DNA of 64,000 nucleotides from CAVQCJ01 sp963711005 (GTDB taxonomy: Bacteria; Actinomycetota; Actinomycetes; Prado026): NCBI GenBank assembly GCA_963711005.1, contig CAVQCJ010000002.1, positions 868,001-932,000 of the forward strand, in the 5' to 3' direction. Each line of letters opens with the position of its first letter. The stretch's first letter is position 1. Below, one piece after another: positions 33,398-41,694 of this stretch. A model generated the notes under the pieces. It worked only from the letters and a program-made list of their open reading frames with translations. It searched no databases and was not told the origin of the DNA. Position numbers and translations under genes: made by a program.

Positions 33398-34612
33398 ATG
33401 AGACTTCTTCTGGTCGGTGCAGGTGGGGTCGGGACCGCGGTCGCGCGCATCGCTGCGCGGCGCGGGTTCCTCGAGCACGTCGTGGTGGCCGACCACGACC
33501 TCGGCCGCGCGCAGCGCGCTGCCCAGGCCGGTGGCGCCCGCTTCACGGCAGTACGTCTGGACGCCTCCGACAAGGAGGCCGTCGTCGCTCTGCTCGTGGC
33601 AGAGCGCTGCGACACGCTGCTGAACGCCGTCGACCCCCCGTTCGTGATGCCGCTGTTCGACGCGGCCTTCACCGCCGGGGTCAGGTACCTCGACATGGCG
33701 ATGTCTCTGTCGCACAGGCACCCGGAGCAGCCGTTCGCCAAGCCCGGGGTGAAGCTCGGTGACGAGCAGTTCCAGCAGGCCGAGGCCTGGGAGGACCACG
33801 GGCTGCTCGCTCTCGTCGGCATGGGCGTGGAGCCGGGCCTGGCCGACGTCTTCGCCCGGTACGCGGCCGACGAGCTGTTCGGCACGATCGACGAGGTCGG
33901 CATCCGCGACGGCGCCAACCTGGTCGTCGACGGGTACGACTTCGCTCCGTCCTTCTCGATCTGGACCACGATCGAGGAGTGCCTGAACCCGCCGATCGTG
34001 TACGAGAGGGGCCGCGGCTGGTACACCACCGAGCCGTTCAGCGAGCCGGAGACGTTCGTGTTCCCCGACGACATCGGCCCGGTGGAGTGCGTCAACGTCG
34101 AGCACGAGGAGGTCCTGCTCGTCCCCCGCTGGATCGACGCCCGGCGGGTGACCTTCAAGTACGGTCTGGGCGAGGAGTTCATCGCTGTGCTGCGGACCCT
34201 CAACAAGCTGGGTCTGGACCGCACCGACCCCGTGGCAGTGGGCGACGTCAAGGTCTCGCCGCGTGATGTCGTCGCGGCTTGCCTGCCCGACCCGGCCGAG
34301 CTCGGTCACCTCATGCACGGCAAGACCTGCGCCGGAACCTGGGTGAAAGGAACGGGCAAGGACGGCCGGTCGCGGGAGGTCTACCTGTACCACGTGGTCG
34401 ACAACGACTGGTGCATGGCCAAGGACGGGTCGCAGGCGGTCGTCTGGCAGACCGCGATCAACCCGGTCGTGGCTCTGGAGCTGCTGGCCGACGGGGCGTG
34501 GACCGGCACGGGCGTGCTCGGCCCGGAGGCCTTCCCACCCAAGCCCTTCCTCGACCGGTTGGCGACTCTGGACGCGCCGTGGGGCATGCGGGAGATGACG
34601 CCCGCCGCCTGA
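33398..34612 (+). CDS. Saccharopine dehydrogenase-like oxidoreductase
   Basis: 404 residues from ATG 33398 (GGAGG eight bases upstream). The N-terminal Rossmann motif LLLVGAGGVGTAVARIAARR and the later NAVDPPFVMPLFDAAFTAGVRYLDMA are those of the saccharopine dehydrogenase/lysine-6-dehydrogenase/carboxynorspermidine family. It likely oxidises or reduces an amino-acid secondary amine or a semialdehyde with NAD(P). Divergent from gdhA, it suggests linked glutamate/lysine or ornithine metabolism. Exact substrate unresolved. Confidence 0.85.
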   Translation: MRLLLVGAGGVGTAVARIAARRGFLEHVVVADHDLGRAQRAAQAGGARFTAVRLDASDKEAVVALLVAERCDTLLNAVDPPFVMPLFDAAFTAGVRYLDMAMSLSHRHPEQPFAKPGVKLGDEQFQQAEAWEDHGLLALVGMGVEPGLADVFARYAADELFGTIDEVGIRDGANLVVDGYDFAPSFSIWTTIEECLNPPIVYERGRGWYTTEPFSEPETFVFPDDIGPVECVNVEHEEVLLVPRWIDARRVTFKYGLGEEFIAVLRTLNKLGLDRTDPVAVGDVKVSPRDVVAACLPDPAELGHLMHGKTCAGTWVKGTGKDGRSREVYLYHVVDNDWCMAKDGSQAVVWQTAINPVVALELLADGAWTGTGVLGPEAFPPKPFLDRLATLDAPWGMREMTPAA

Positions 34613-34663
34613 TCGGACGCCCGCTCGGAGGCGGCCTCGACATCGTCGGAGCCGCCTCCGGCG

Positions 34664-35428
34664 TCAGCCGAGGAGCGCGGCGGGAGCGGACCGAGGAAGG
34701 CCGTTGACCACGTCCAGAACCATCCTCGTGCGGCGCACCAGCTCGTCCTGCTGCGGCGCGGACAGTCGCCCGCACGCCCAGTCCCAGTGCATGGCGATCC
34801 GGTCGTCGTCGTGGACGTCGGGTGCGAGCCCGTGACCGTCGACCCGCAGCACCACCTGCTCCGGCCGCGCCAGGCCCAGGGCGAGGGCACGGCCGTCCCA
34901 CTCCAGCGGCCGTGACGAGACCACCGCACGGTCCTCCTGCACGGCCTGGACGGTGCCCCAGCGGATGCGGCAGCGATCGAGCACGTGCAGCGGTTGGTCG
35001 ACCACTCCGGACCGGACGAGCCCGACCCACGGGTAGACCCCGAACACGTGGAAGTTGTGGTGCGGCCAGACCTGGGCCGGCACGGCCGCAGCCAGCTGCG
35101 CCCAGCGCGGTCCGGCCAGGCGCCGGAAGCGCTCCTCCAACGAGTCGCCGAGCGCGGCCGGTCCGACCTCGTCGAGCAGCGGGTTGCCGATCCAGTACGC
35201 CTCGACGACGCGCTGGTCCAGCGGGTCGGCGATCCGGTTGGCCGCAGCGATCAGCTCCAGGTACGGCCACGCGCCCTCGAACCTGCGGGCCGTGTCCCGC
35301 AGGAAAGGATCCGCGCGATCGTCGTCGAGCTGCTCGAGGAGAGCCTGGGAGTCCTCGGGCCCGCAGTAGCCGAGCTGGTTCGGCGGGTAGGCGAACCGGG
35401 CGAACATCCGCGGGCCGGAGGTGGTCAT
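34664..35428 (-). CDS. Hydrogenase-associated accessory protein of unknown function
   Basis: 254 residues, soluble. LFARFAYPPNQLGYCGPEDS-type opening (here MFARFAYPPNQLGYCGPEDS) is a conserved signature I associate with actinobacterial hydrogenase loci (I believe catalogued as DUF6390, not verified). It is the last gene of the group 3b hydrogenase operon, joined to the permease gene by an ATGA overlap at 35425-35428. It may help maturation or regulation, but no domain supports a mechanism. Confidence 0.7.
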   Translation of the reverse strand: MTTSGPRMFARFAYPPNQLGYCGPEDSQALLEQLDDDRADPFLRDTARRFEGAWPYLELIAAANRIADPLDQRVVEAYWIGNPLLDEVGPAALGDSLEERFRRLAGPRWAQLAAAVPAQVWPHHNFHVFGVYPWVGLVRSGVVDQPLHVLDRCRIRWGTVQAVQEDRAVVSSRPLEWDGRALALGLARPEQVVLRVDGHGLAPDVHDDDRIAMHWDWACGRLSAPQQDELVRRTRMVLDVVNGLPRSAPAALLG

Positions 35429-36357
35429 GTCAGCACGTTCTCGGGCCTGGGCGGCCGAGCCATCCCGGCCAGGACGCCGCCTGCGCCGGCGAGCAGCACC
35501 AGCAGCCCGCCCAGCTGCGGCAGCAGCGAGACGTGCTGCACGGACGCGGCCAGCAAGGCGGTGACGGGGGCCGCGACCACCAGGACCGCAGTCACGTCGA
35601 CCGCACGCGCCCGGGCGAGGGCGGCGAACCAGGTCGCCACGTAGACGGCGAGCATCGACCCGGTGAGCAGCACCCAGGCCCATTGGGTCGCGTCCAGACG
35701 GGCGAGGCTGCCGATGCTGCCGGTGACGGCGAGCCAGCCGACCAGCAGGACGCTTCCGCCGGCCATGCGCGCCACGGCGACCGTCCAGGACGACATCCCG
35801 TCCAGCAGCCGCTTGGCGATGACCACCTCGATCGCCCACAGCATGGTGGCGGCGAGGATCTCGGTCTCGCCCCGGCCCCACGGCATCGTGACCATCTTGG
35901 CCAGCGGACCGGCCAGCATGGCCTGTCCCAGCACCAGCAGCACGACCGCGCCGACCTGGAGGACGCCGATTCGCTCGCCCAGGACCACCACCGCGAGGAT
36001 CGACACCCAGACCACGAGCGTCTTCTGGACGAATGCCGCCTGGGTCGACGAGGCCTGCGACAGGCCGTCGAAGAAGAGCACGAAAGCCACGCTGCCGCCG
36101 ATGACCGCCACCGCGGACAACCCGAGCCACTGCGACCTCTTGCGTGGCCGGGTGACGGTGACGGCGCCGGACCGTCGCGCCGACCCGACAGCGACGAACG
36201 TGACCAGCAGGACGGCAGCGACGGCGTTCTTCGCGGTCGTGTAGAGCGCCGGGTCCCCGACCGCTCGCACCCCGTAGCCGTTGACGAAGATGGACACGCC
36301 GCTGACGGCGGCAGCCGCGAGGCTGAGCAGCAGGCCTGTGCGTGCACGGGCGTTCAC
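35425..36357 (-). CDS. EamA/DMT-family transporter in the hydrogenase operon
   Basis: 310 residues with ten membrane helices arranged as two EamA repeats of five. The family exports or imports small metabolites. It starts at GTG 36357 overlapping the HypC stop by 4 bp and ends overlapping the accessory gene by 4 bp, so it is an integral part of the hydrogenase operon. A role in hydrogenase maturation, for example moving a cofactor precursor or metal, is possible but unproven. Confidence 0.85.
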   Translation of the reverse strand: MNARARTGLLLSLAAAAVSGVSIFVNGYGVRAVGDPALYTTAKNAVAAVLLVTFVAVGSARRSGAVTVTRPRKRSQWLGLSAVAVIGGSVAFVLFFDGLSQASSTQAAFVQKTLVVWVSILAVVVLGERIGVLQVGAVVLLVLGQAMLAGPLAKMVTMPWGRGETEILAATMLWAIEVVIAKRLLDGMSSWTVAVARMAGGSVLLVGWLAVTGSIGSLARLDATQWAWVLLTGSMLAVYVATWFAALARARAVDVTAVLVVAAPVTALLAASVQHVSLLPQLGGLLVLLAGAGGVLAGMARPPRPENVLT

Positions 36358-36575
36358 GACACACCTCCGGTGGCGAGCAGCCGGTCGTACTCGGCGACGT
36401 CCTGCGCCGTGAGCGTGGTCAGCACCAGTCCCGAGTGGACCAGCACCCAGTCACCCACCTCGACCGGCTCGTCCGCGGCCAGGAGCGAAGCGGTCGAGAC
36501 CCGGCTGCCTCGGCGTACGGTCACGGTCGCGCCGTCACCCTTGCTGATCACCTCGTTCGGCACGGCGAGGCACAT
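36354..36575 (-). CDS. hypC: Hydrogenase maturation chaperone HypC/HupF
   Basis: 73 residues beginning MCLAVPNEV, the diagnostic HypC N-terminus whose Cys2 carries the Fe(CN)2CO unit and binds the large-subunit precursor. The rest is the OB-like fold (VEVGDWVLVHSGLVL). It overlaps the protease stop by one base (TGATG). No other hyp genes are in the window, so HypA/B/D/E/F must be elsewhere. Confidence 0.93.
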   Translation of the reverse strand: MCLAVPNEVISKGDGATVTVRRGSRVSTASLLAADEPVEVGDWVLVHSGLVLTTLTAQDVAEYDRLLATGGVS

Positions 36576-37024
36576 CACCGGCTCCCTTCCACGCAGCCCA
36601 CCACGGTGTCCGCGGCGGGCTTGACGGCTGCCGCGACGTTCGGCGACAGCCCAGACCCGAGCGTGAATCCGGCGGCCTCGACCCCGACGAGGGTCAGCCG
36701 CGCCGGCAGGCACCCGAGCGCGCGGGCCAGCTCGATCGCTTCGGCGACGCCGAAGCCATGCGTGCCGGCGACCCCGGAACGCACCATCCGGCCCTCGCCG
36801 ACCCGCTCGACGACGACGGAGCCCACTGCCCGGCCGGTCCGCACGGCGTCCACGACCACGACGTCGTCTCGACCCTTCCACGCGTCCGAGAGCCTTGTCG
36901 GCACCTGAACGTCGACCAGGTCGATGCTCGTCGGGGCGCGTCGGGCCAGCTCGTCGATGACCGCCCGCCCGACCCCGTCGTCCCCGCGGTCCGGGTTGCC
37001 CACCGCGACGACCAGGACGCTCAT
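36575..37024 (-). CDS. Hydrogenase maturation protease (HycI/HyaD type)
   Basis: 149 residues. VVAVGNPDRGDDGVGRAVIDEL holds the Gly-rich N-terminus with the Asp that binds Ni in the large-subunit precursor, and VVDAVRTG and GTHGFGVAEAIELA complete the fold with a His ligand. It removes the C-terminal extension of the large subunit once Ni is inserted. The large-subunit stop and this start overlap by 4 bp. Confidence 0.92.
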   Translation of the reverse strand: MSVLVVAVGNPDRGDDGVGRAVIDELARRAPTSIDLVDVQVPTRLSDAWKGRDDVVVVDAVRTGRAVGSVVVERVGEGRMVRSGVAGTHGFGVAEAIELARALGCLPARLTLVGVEAAGFTLGSGLSPNVAAAVKPAADTVVGCVEGSR

Positions 37025-38331
37025 GACCGATCCACCTCCAGCTCGAGGAAGTGGGTCGCGCACGAGATGCACGGGTCGTAGCTGCGGATGGCCTGCTCGC
37101 ACCGGTGCCTGAGCTGGTCGTCGTCGAGGGCCATGTTCGCCTGGACGAAGTCCTTCAGGTCCGCCTCGATGCTCGACTGGTTCTGCGCCGTCGGCGGCAC
37201 GATCCGCGCGTCGAGGATGGTGCCGTCCGCGGCCAGCTCGTAGCGGTGGAACAGGGTTCCGCGCGGTGCCTCGGTGGCCCCGTACCCGACGGCGGCCCGC
37301 GGCTGGACGTCGGCGGCGGCGGCGGGCGCGCCGGCCCACCCGTCGATGATGCGCAGCGCCTCCTCGCACGCGTACACGGTCTCCACGGCCCGGACCACGA
37401 TCGAGCGGAACGGGTTGCGGCAGGTCGGCCCGAGCCCTGCCTCGCCGGCGACCTCGGCGGCCAGCGGCGACAACCGGTCCGAGCACAGCGAGTACCGGGC
37501 CAGCGGGCCCACGACGTACGAGCCGCCGCCGGCAGCGAGCCGGGAGTGCAGCGCGGTGGACCGCTCCACCTGCTCTTCGACCAGATGACGGTCGAACTCG
37601 TCCGGCTCGAACGACAGGCCCGACGTGGTCACCACGCTCCCGCGCTCGATCGGGTAGCCCTGGTCAGGTGGCCGCAACGAGACGTACTCGTGCGGTTGCT
37701 CGATCACCGGGAACTCGAAGCCCGCGACGAGCCGGACCGTGGCCAGGGCGTCGTCGAGCGCGACAGCCAGGGCCGGTCGCAGCTCGGCCAGCCCGTCGCG
37801 ATCCGGCAGCCGGTAGAAGCCGCCGACGCGGACGTTCACCGGGTGCACCGCGCGCCCACCCACGAGCGTCATCAGGGCGTTGCCCGCCTTCTTCAGCCGC
37901 AGCCCCCGATCGACCACGTCGCGGTGGTCGTCGGCCATCTCGATGGCGCTGTCGTAGCCGAGGAAGTCGGGCGCGTGCAGCAGGTAGATGTGCAGGGCGT
38001 GGCTCTCCACCCACTCGCCGCAGTACAGCAGCCGGCGCAGATCGCCGATCTCCTCGGGCACGTGCACGTCGAACGCCGCCTCGATCGCCTGGCAGGCGGT
38101 CATCTGGTACGCCACCGGGCAGATGCCGCAGATCCGGGCGGTGATGTCCGGGGCCTCCTGGTAGCCACGTCCGCGCAGCAGCGCCTCGAAGAACCGCGGT
38201 GGCTCGTAGATCTGCAGCTCCACCTCGGTGACCTGCCCATCGGAGATGCGCACGCGCATCGCGCCCTCGCCCTCGACCCGGGCCAACGCGTCCACGCTGA
38301 GCATGTGGTCACCGTCAAGCTTGTGCGTCAT
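37021..38331 (-). CDS. [NiFe]-hydrogenase group 3b, large (alpha) subunit
   Basis: 436 residues. RICGICPVAYQ near residue 68 gives the first CxxC and DPCISCATH near the C-terminus the second, so all four Ni ligands are present. The residues after the final His (FLELEVDRS) are the extension the adjacent protease would remove. With the beta, gamma and delta genes it forms a soluble, bidirectional NADP-linked enzyme that oxidises H2 or evolves it. The overlap with the small-subunit gene is 17 bp. Relatives in Mycobacterium are induced by hypoxia through DosR. Confidence 0.95.
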   Translation of the reverse strand: MTHKLDGDHMLSVDALARVEGEGAMRVRISDGQVTEVELQIYEPPRFFEALLRGRGYQEAPDITARICGICPVAYQMTACQAIEAAFDVHVPEEIGDLRRLLYCGEWVESHALHIYLLHAPDFLGYDSAIEMADDHRDVVDRGLRLKKAGNALMTLVGGRAVHPVNVRVGGFYRLPDRDGLAELRPALAVALDDALATVRLVAGFEFPVIEQPHEYVSLRPPDQGYPIERGSVVTTSGLSFEPDEFDRHLVEEQVERSTALHSRLAAGGGSYVVGPLARYSLCSDRLSPLAAEVAGEAGLGPTCRNPFRSIVVRAVETVYACEEALRIIDGWAGAPAAAADVQPRAAVGYGATEAPRGTLFHRYELAADGTILDARIVPPTAQNQSSIEADLKDFVQANMALDDDQLRHRCEQAIRSYDPCISCATHFLELEVDRS

Positions 38332-39142
38332 GTCGCGCCGCCTCCTCCCGGAAGGCCGGCGCACCGGCGTTGAACGTCCTCAGGACCCGCAGCAGGTCGC
38401 GCTGCCCCATCCCACCCGCCGCCAGCTGACCGGTCAGCGACCGCAGGTTCGCCCCGGGCAGCGGGCCGAAGCATCCGTAGCATCCCCGGTCGCAGGCCGG
38501 GCACAGGGCCCCGCAGCCGGCCTGGGTCACCGGCCCCAGGCAGGGTGTCCCGTGCGCGACGACGACGCAGACGTTGCCCCTGCGCTTGCACTCGGCGCAG
38601 ACGGTCTCCGCCGGTATGCGCGGGGTGCGCCCGGCCAGCTCCGAGACCACGACCTCCAACAGCTGTGCCCGGTCGATCGGGCAGCCGTGCAGCTCGAAGT
38701 CGACCGGCACGTGCGCGGAGATCGGCGTCGAGTTCGCGAGCGCGCTGATGTACTCCGGCCGCGGGTAGACGGCGGAGGTGAGCTCGGTGATGTCGGAGAA
38801 GCTCCGCAGGGCCTGGATGCCGCCGCTGGTGGCGCAGGCTCCGATGGTCACCAGCCGTCGGGACACGCTGCGGACGTGCTGGATCCGCTCGGCGTCCTCC
38901 GCCGTCGTGATCGAGCCCTCGACGAGGGACAGGTCGTACGGACCTGGCGCGTCGGCGCTGGAGGCCTCGGTGAAGTGGGATATCTCCACGACGCCGGTCA
39001 GTGCCAGCAGCTCGTCCTCGCAGTTGAGCAGTGACAGCTGGCAGCCGTCGCAGGATGCGAACTTCCACACGGCCAGCCGAGGGAGGTCGGGGCCGCCGTT
39101 CGGGCCTGATCGCGCAGGGCGCGTGCCGTCCCGGGCGGCCAT
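38315..39142 (-). CDS. [NiFe]-hydrogenase group 3b, small (delta) subunit
   Basis: 275 residues. FASCDGCQLSLLN gives the proximal cluster CxxC, GACATSGG and LHGCPID its other ligands, and CAECKRRGNVC plus CLGPVTQAGCGALCPACDRG further Fe-S ligands, so it should carry three [4Fe-4S] clusters. No Tat signal: the enzyme is cytoplasmic. Start ATG 39142 overlaps the gamma stop by one base (TGATG). Confidence 0.94.
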   Translation of the reverse strand: MAARDGTRPARSGPNGGPDLPRLAVWKFASCDGCQLSLLNCEDELLALTGVVEISHFTEASSADAPGPYDLSLVEGSITTAEDAERIQHVRSVSRRLVTIGACATSGGIQALRSFSDITELTSAVYPRPEYISALANSTPISAHVPVDFELHGCPIDRAQLLEVVVSELAGRTPRIPAETVCAECKRRGNVCVVVAHGTPCLGPVTQAGCGALCPACDRGCYGCFGPLPGANLRSLTGQLAAGGMGQRDLLRVLRTFNAGAPAFREEAARHDAQA

Positions 39143-39990
39143 CACAGCCCCCGAGTCGTGAGGAGCGTTCGCACCCGGTCGTAGCCGAGGACGGGACCGT
39201 CGATGCAGACGAAGAGCTCGCGCAGCTGGCAGTGTCCGCACAGCCCGACGCCGCACCGCATGTTCCGTTCCATCGAAACCCGGACCGCGGACGGTGCCAG
39301 CCCGCGGGCGACGAGGACGTCCGCGACCAGCCGCATCATGACCTCGGGCCCGCAGAGCAGCGCGAGGGTGCTCGCCGGGTCCAGCGAGTCCGGCAGCATC
39401 GTCGTGACCAGGCCGACGTGGCCGCGCCAGGACGCGTCGGCGCCGTCCACCGTGACCGCGACGTCCAGGTCAGGTCGCGTGCGCCAGCCCTCGAGCTCGG
39501 CCCGGAAGAGCAGGTCGGCAGGGCTGCGGCTTCCGTACAGCAGTGTCACCCGGCGGTACTGCTGGCGGTTGGCCAGCATCTCGAGCAGGGCGGGGCGCAG
39601 CGGCGCCAGCCCGATACCGCCCGCGACGACCAGGACGTCGCCCCCGGCGCCGTCGCCGACCTGCCAGCCGCTGCCGTACGGACCCCGGACGTAGACCGGG
39701 TCACCGGCCCGGCACCGGGCCAGGGCAACTGTCGCGTCGCCGACCCTGCGGACCGTGTGGACGAGGCGGTCGGCGCGGGCCGGGTCGCCGCTGATGGAGA
39801 TCGGGACCTCGCCGAAGGTGGGGCAGCCGACCATCGTGAACTGTCCGGCCGCGAAGTCGAACGGACGACCGTCCGGCGCGGACAGCTCGATCGTCACCGT
39901 GTCCGCGGTCTCCCGCCGCACCCGGCGCACCTCGAAGCGGCGGGGGAGCATGGGCTCCGCCGCGGCTGCCGGCTCCAGGTCAGCGAGCAC
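39142..39990 (-). CDS. Hydrogenase group 3b gamma subunit: FAD/NAD(P)-binding reductase
   Basis: About 282 residues. FDFAAGQFTMVGCPTFGEVPISISG binds FAD, VVAGGIGLAPLRPALLEML binds NAD(P), and the C-terminal MRCGVGLCGHCQL supplies a [2Fe-2S] cluster, as in dihydroorotate-dehydrogenase electron-transfer subunits. It links the hydrogenase to NADP. Start GTG 39990 overlaps the CNB gene's last codons; ATG at about 39951 is an alternative. Confidence 0.92.
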   Translation of the reverse strand: MLADLEPAAAAEPMLPRRFEVRRVRRETADTVTIELSAPDGRPFDFAAGQFTMVGCPTFGEVPISISGDPARADRLVHTVRRVGDATVALARCRAGDPVYVRGPYGSGWQVGDGAGGDVLVVAGGIGLAPLRPALLEMLANRQQYRRVTLLYGSRSPADLLFRAELEGWRTRPDLDVAVTVDGADASWRGHVGLVTTMLPDSLDPASTLALLCGPEVMMRLVADVLVARGLAPSAVRVSMERNMRCGVGLCGHCQLRELFVCIDGPVLGYDRVRTLLTTRGL

Positions 39991-40447
39991 CGGGGGTCCC
40001 GTACAGGTCGAGCAACCGGATCCGCGCAGAGTAGAGCCGGTCGGCCATCGCACCGACCACACGCTGGAGCATCTGGTACCCCACCCTCGGGTTCTCGTCG
40101 AAGCGCGCGCGCAGACACGTGGCGTCCAGCGCAACGGCGCTGGTCGACTCGGTCGCGCATGCGTCGATGGCCCAGCGGTAGGGCGGCACCAACCAGGAGA
40201 TCCCGACGACACCACCGGGGCCCACCGTGTCGACGACGAGCTGGCGCTCCCCGGGGCCGACGACATCCAGGGCGACGCTGCCGTGTCGCAGCATGAAGAA
40301 GTGGTCGGCGGGCTGACCGGTCCGGAACAGGTACTCGTCGGGGGCGAAGTGCACGTTGACGGCGCAGCCCGCGAGCTGTTCCACGGTCTCCTGGTCGAGC
40401 CCTTCGAACAGCGGATGCGCCCGCAGGAGCTCGTTGACAGACCTCAT
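39980..40447 (-). CDS. Cyclic-nucleotide-binding-domain protein in the hydrogenase operon
   Basis: 155 residues, a single CNB beta-barrel (FEGLDQETVEQLAGCAV, YLFRTGQPADHFFMLRHGSVAL, GGVVGISWL). The DNA-binding helix-turn-helix of Crp/Fnr is absent, so it is not a transcription factor. It sits between beta and gamma with 1 bp and 11 bp junctions. Probably a nucleotide-responsive or structural regulator of the enzyme. Confidence 0.85.
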   Translation of the reverse strand: MRSVNELLRAHPLFEGLDQETVEQLAGCAVNVHFAPDEYLFRTGQPADHFFMLRHGSVALDVVGPGERQLVVDTVGPGGVVGISWLVPPYRWAIDACATESTSAVALDATCLRARFDENPRVGYQMLQRVVGAMADRLYSARIRLLDLYGTPGAR

Positions 40448-40448
40448 G

Positions 40449-41549
40449 TCAGCCGTCCTCTCCGCCGCGCAGGGCGGCCAGCTCCGCTGTGACGTCGATG
40501 CCGACCGGGCACCAGGTGATGCATCGGCCGCATCCCACGCACCCGCTGGTACCGAACTGGTCCTGCCACGAGGCGAACTTGTGGGTGAGCCACTGGCGGT
40601 AGCGGGCTTTCGTCGAGCCACGGAGCGGCTGCCCGTGCACCGTGGAGTGGCCGCTGGTGAAGCACGAGTCCCAGACCCGGTCCCGCCCGGAGGGCTCGAG
40701 CAGGGGCAGCGGGTCGACTGTCGTCACGCAGAAGCAGGTGGGGCAGACCATGGTGCAGCTGCTGCAGGCCAGGCAGCGGTCGGCGACGTCGTTCCAGACC
40801 GGGCTGTCGGCGTTCGCGTACAGCAGGTCGCGGATGTCCCGGGTGTCGACCCGGCGGCTCATCGCCGCCACCGCGCCCGCAACGACCTCAACGCCGAAGT
40901 CCAGGTCGGAAGGCGTGGCCGGGCGTCCTGGCAGGACCGCCAGCACCTCGGCCCCGGGCGCGGTGCCGGCCTCGGCGAGGAACCGGTGACCGTCGCCGTC
41001 GAGCAGCTCGGTCAGCGCGACGTCGAAGCCCGCTTCCGGCCGCGGTCCGGACCCCATGGAGGAGCAGAAGCACGTCCCGGCCGGCGTCGCGCAGGTGATC
41101 GCCACCACGAACGTGTTCCGTCTGCGTTCGGCGTAGTCCGGGTCGACCGCGCCGCGCCCCACCAGGACGCTGTCGAGGACGGCCATGGCGTGCAGGTCAC
41201 AGGCCCGGACGCCGATGAGGGCGCGCAGAGTCGGGTCCAACGGTTCCGGCGCCGGGTCCCCCTCGGCGTCCGTCCGCCACAGCGTCCGCTGGGCCGGGAA
41301 CAGGAACGCCTTCCATGACGTCGGGGTCGCCGCGAAGGCGAAGTACCGGTCGTCGCCGGTCTCGGTGAGCCGGTACCTGCCGGGCCCCTGGTCGTCGCCC
41401 ACGCCCCGCGGGAGGTCGGCCAGGCCGTCGATCCTGGCCAGCACCACGGCGCCGTCGCGAACGGTCGGGCCGACCAGCGAGTACCCGCGCGACACCAGGG
41501 CCGCGAGCAGCTCGCCCAGCCCAGCGACGTCGAGCACGATCCCGGCCAT
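40449..41549 (-). CDS. Hydrogenase group 3b beta subunit: 4Fe-4S dicluster protein
   Basis: 366 residues. The C-terminal part has RCLACSSCTMVCPTCFC and GCVGCGRCITWCPVG, two [4Fe-4S] cluster motifs; the N-terminal part is the sulfhydrogenase-beta domain (GVRACDLHAMAVLD). It relays electrons between the gamma flavoprotein and the small subunit. It is the first gene of the operon; ATG 41549 has GGAG four bases upstream (GTG 41552 is closer but too near). A DosR-like palindrome lies 80 bp upstream. Confidence 0.92.
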   Translation of the reverse strand: MAGIVLDVAGLGELLAALVSRGYSLVGPTVRDGAVVLARIDGLADLPRGVGDDQGPGRYRLTETGDDRYFAFAATPTSWKAFLFPAQRTLWRTDAEGDPAPEPLDPTLRALIGVRACDLHAMAVLDSVLVGRGAVDPDYAERRRNTFVVAITCATPAGTCFCSSMGSGPRPEAGFDVALTELLDGDGHRFLAEAGTAPGAEVLAVLPGRPATPSDLDFGVEVVAGAVAAMSRRVDTRDIRDLLYANADSPVWNDVADRCLACSSCTMVCPTCFCVTTVDPLPLLEPSGRDRVWDSCFTSGHSTVHGQPLRGSTKARYRQWLTHKFASWQDQFGTSGCVGCGRCITWCPVGIDVTAELAALRGGEDG

Positions 41550-41628
41550 CACGCTCCCCTGCCAAATCCGGTCCCCGGACGCGACCCGGGGACGGTCTCA
41601 GCCTCGCCAGCGGCTCATGGCCGCAACA

Positions 41629-41659
41629 GGGTCTCTAGTCCCATCTGGCCCTTAGTGCC
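41629..41659. promoter_or_regulatory. DosR-like palindrome upstream of the hydrogenase operon
   Basis: GGGTCTCTAGTCCC (41629-41642) matches the DosR (DevR) core GGGACTWWAGTCCC at 11 of 12 fixed positions; the reverse strand shows GGGACT intact. A weaker second half (TGGCCCTTAGTGCC, 41646-41659) follows 17 bp away. The region lies 80 bp before the hydrogenase start and 53 bp before the divergent ornithine aminotransferase start. The outer TTS/SAA bases of the consensus do not match. Confidence 0.5.
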
Positions 41660-41694
41660 GGACAGCACCCACGAAGGGCGGGAGAGAGGGTTGA

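Noticed and set aside
36354..41549. Membrane-bound uptake hydrogenase (group 1 or 2)
   Set aside because: Small subunit has no Tat signal and the operon has the NAD(P)/FAD gamma and sulfhydrogenase-like beta subunits of group 3b.
41646..41659. Second full DosR box (TGGCCCTTAGTGCC)
   Set aside because: Too many mismatches to the core; the CCGGCACTAAGG strand resembles the dispersed repeat arm instead, so it is listed only as a weak half.
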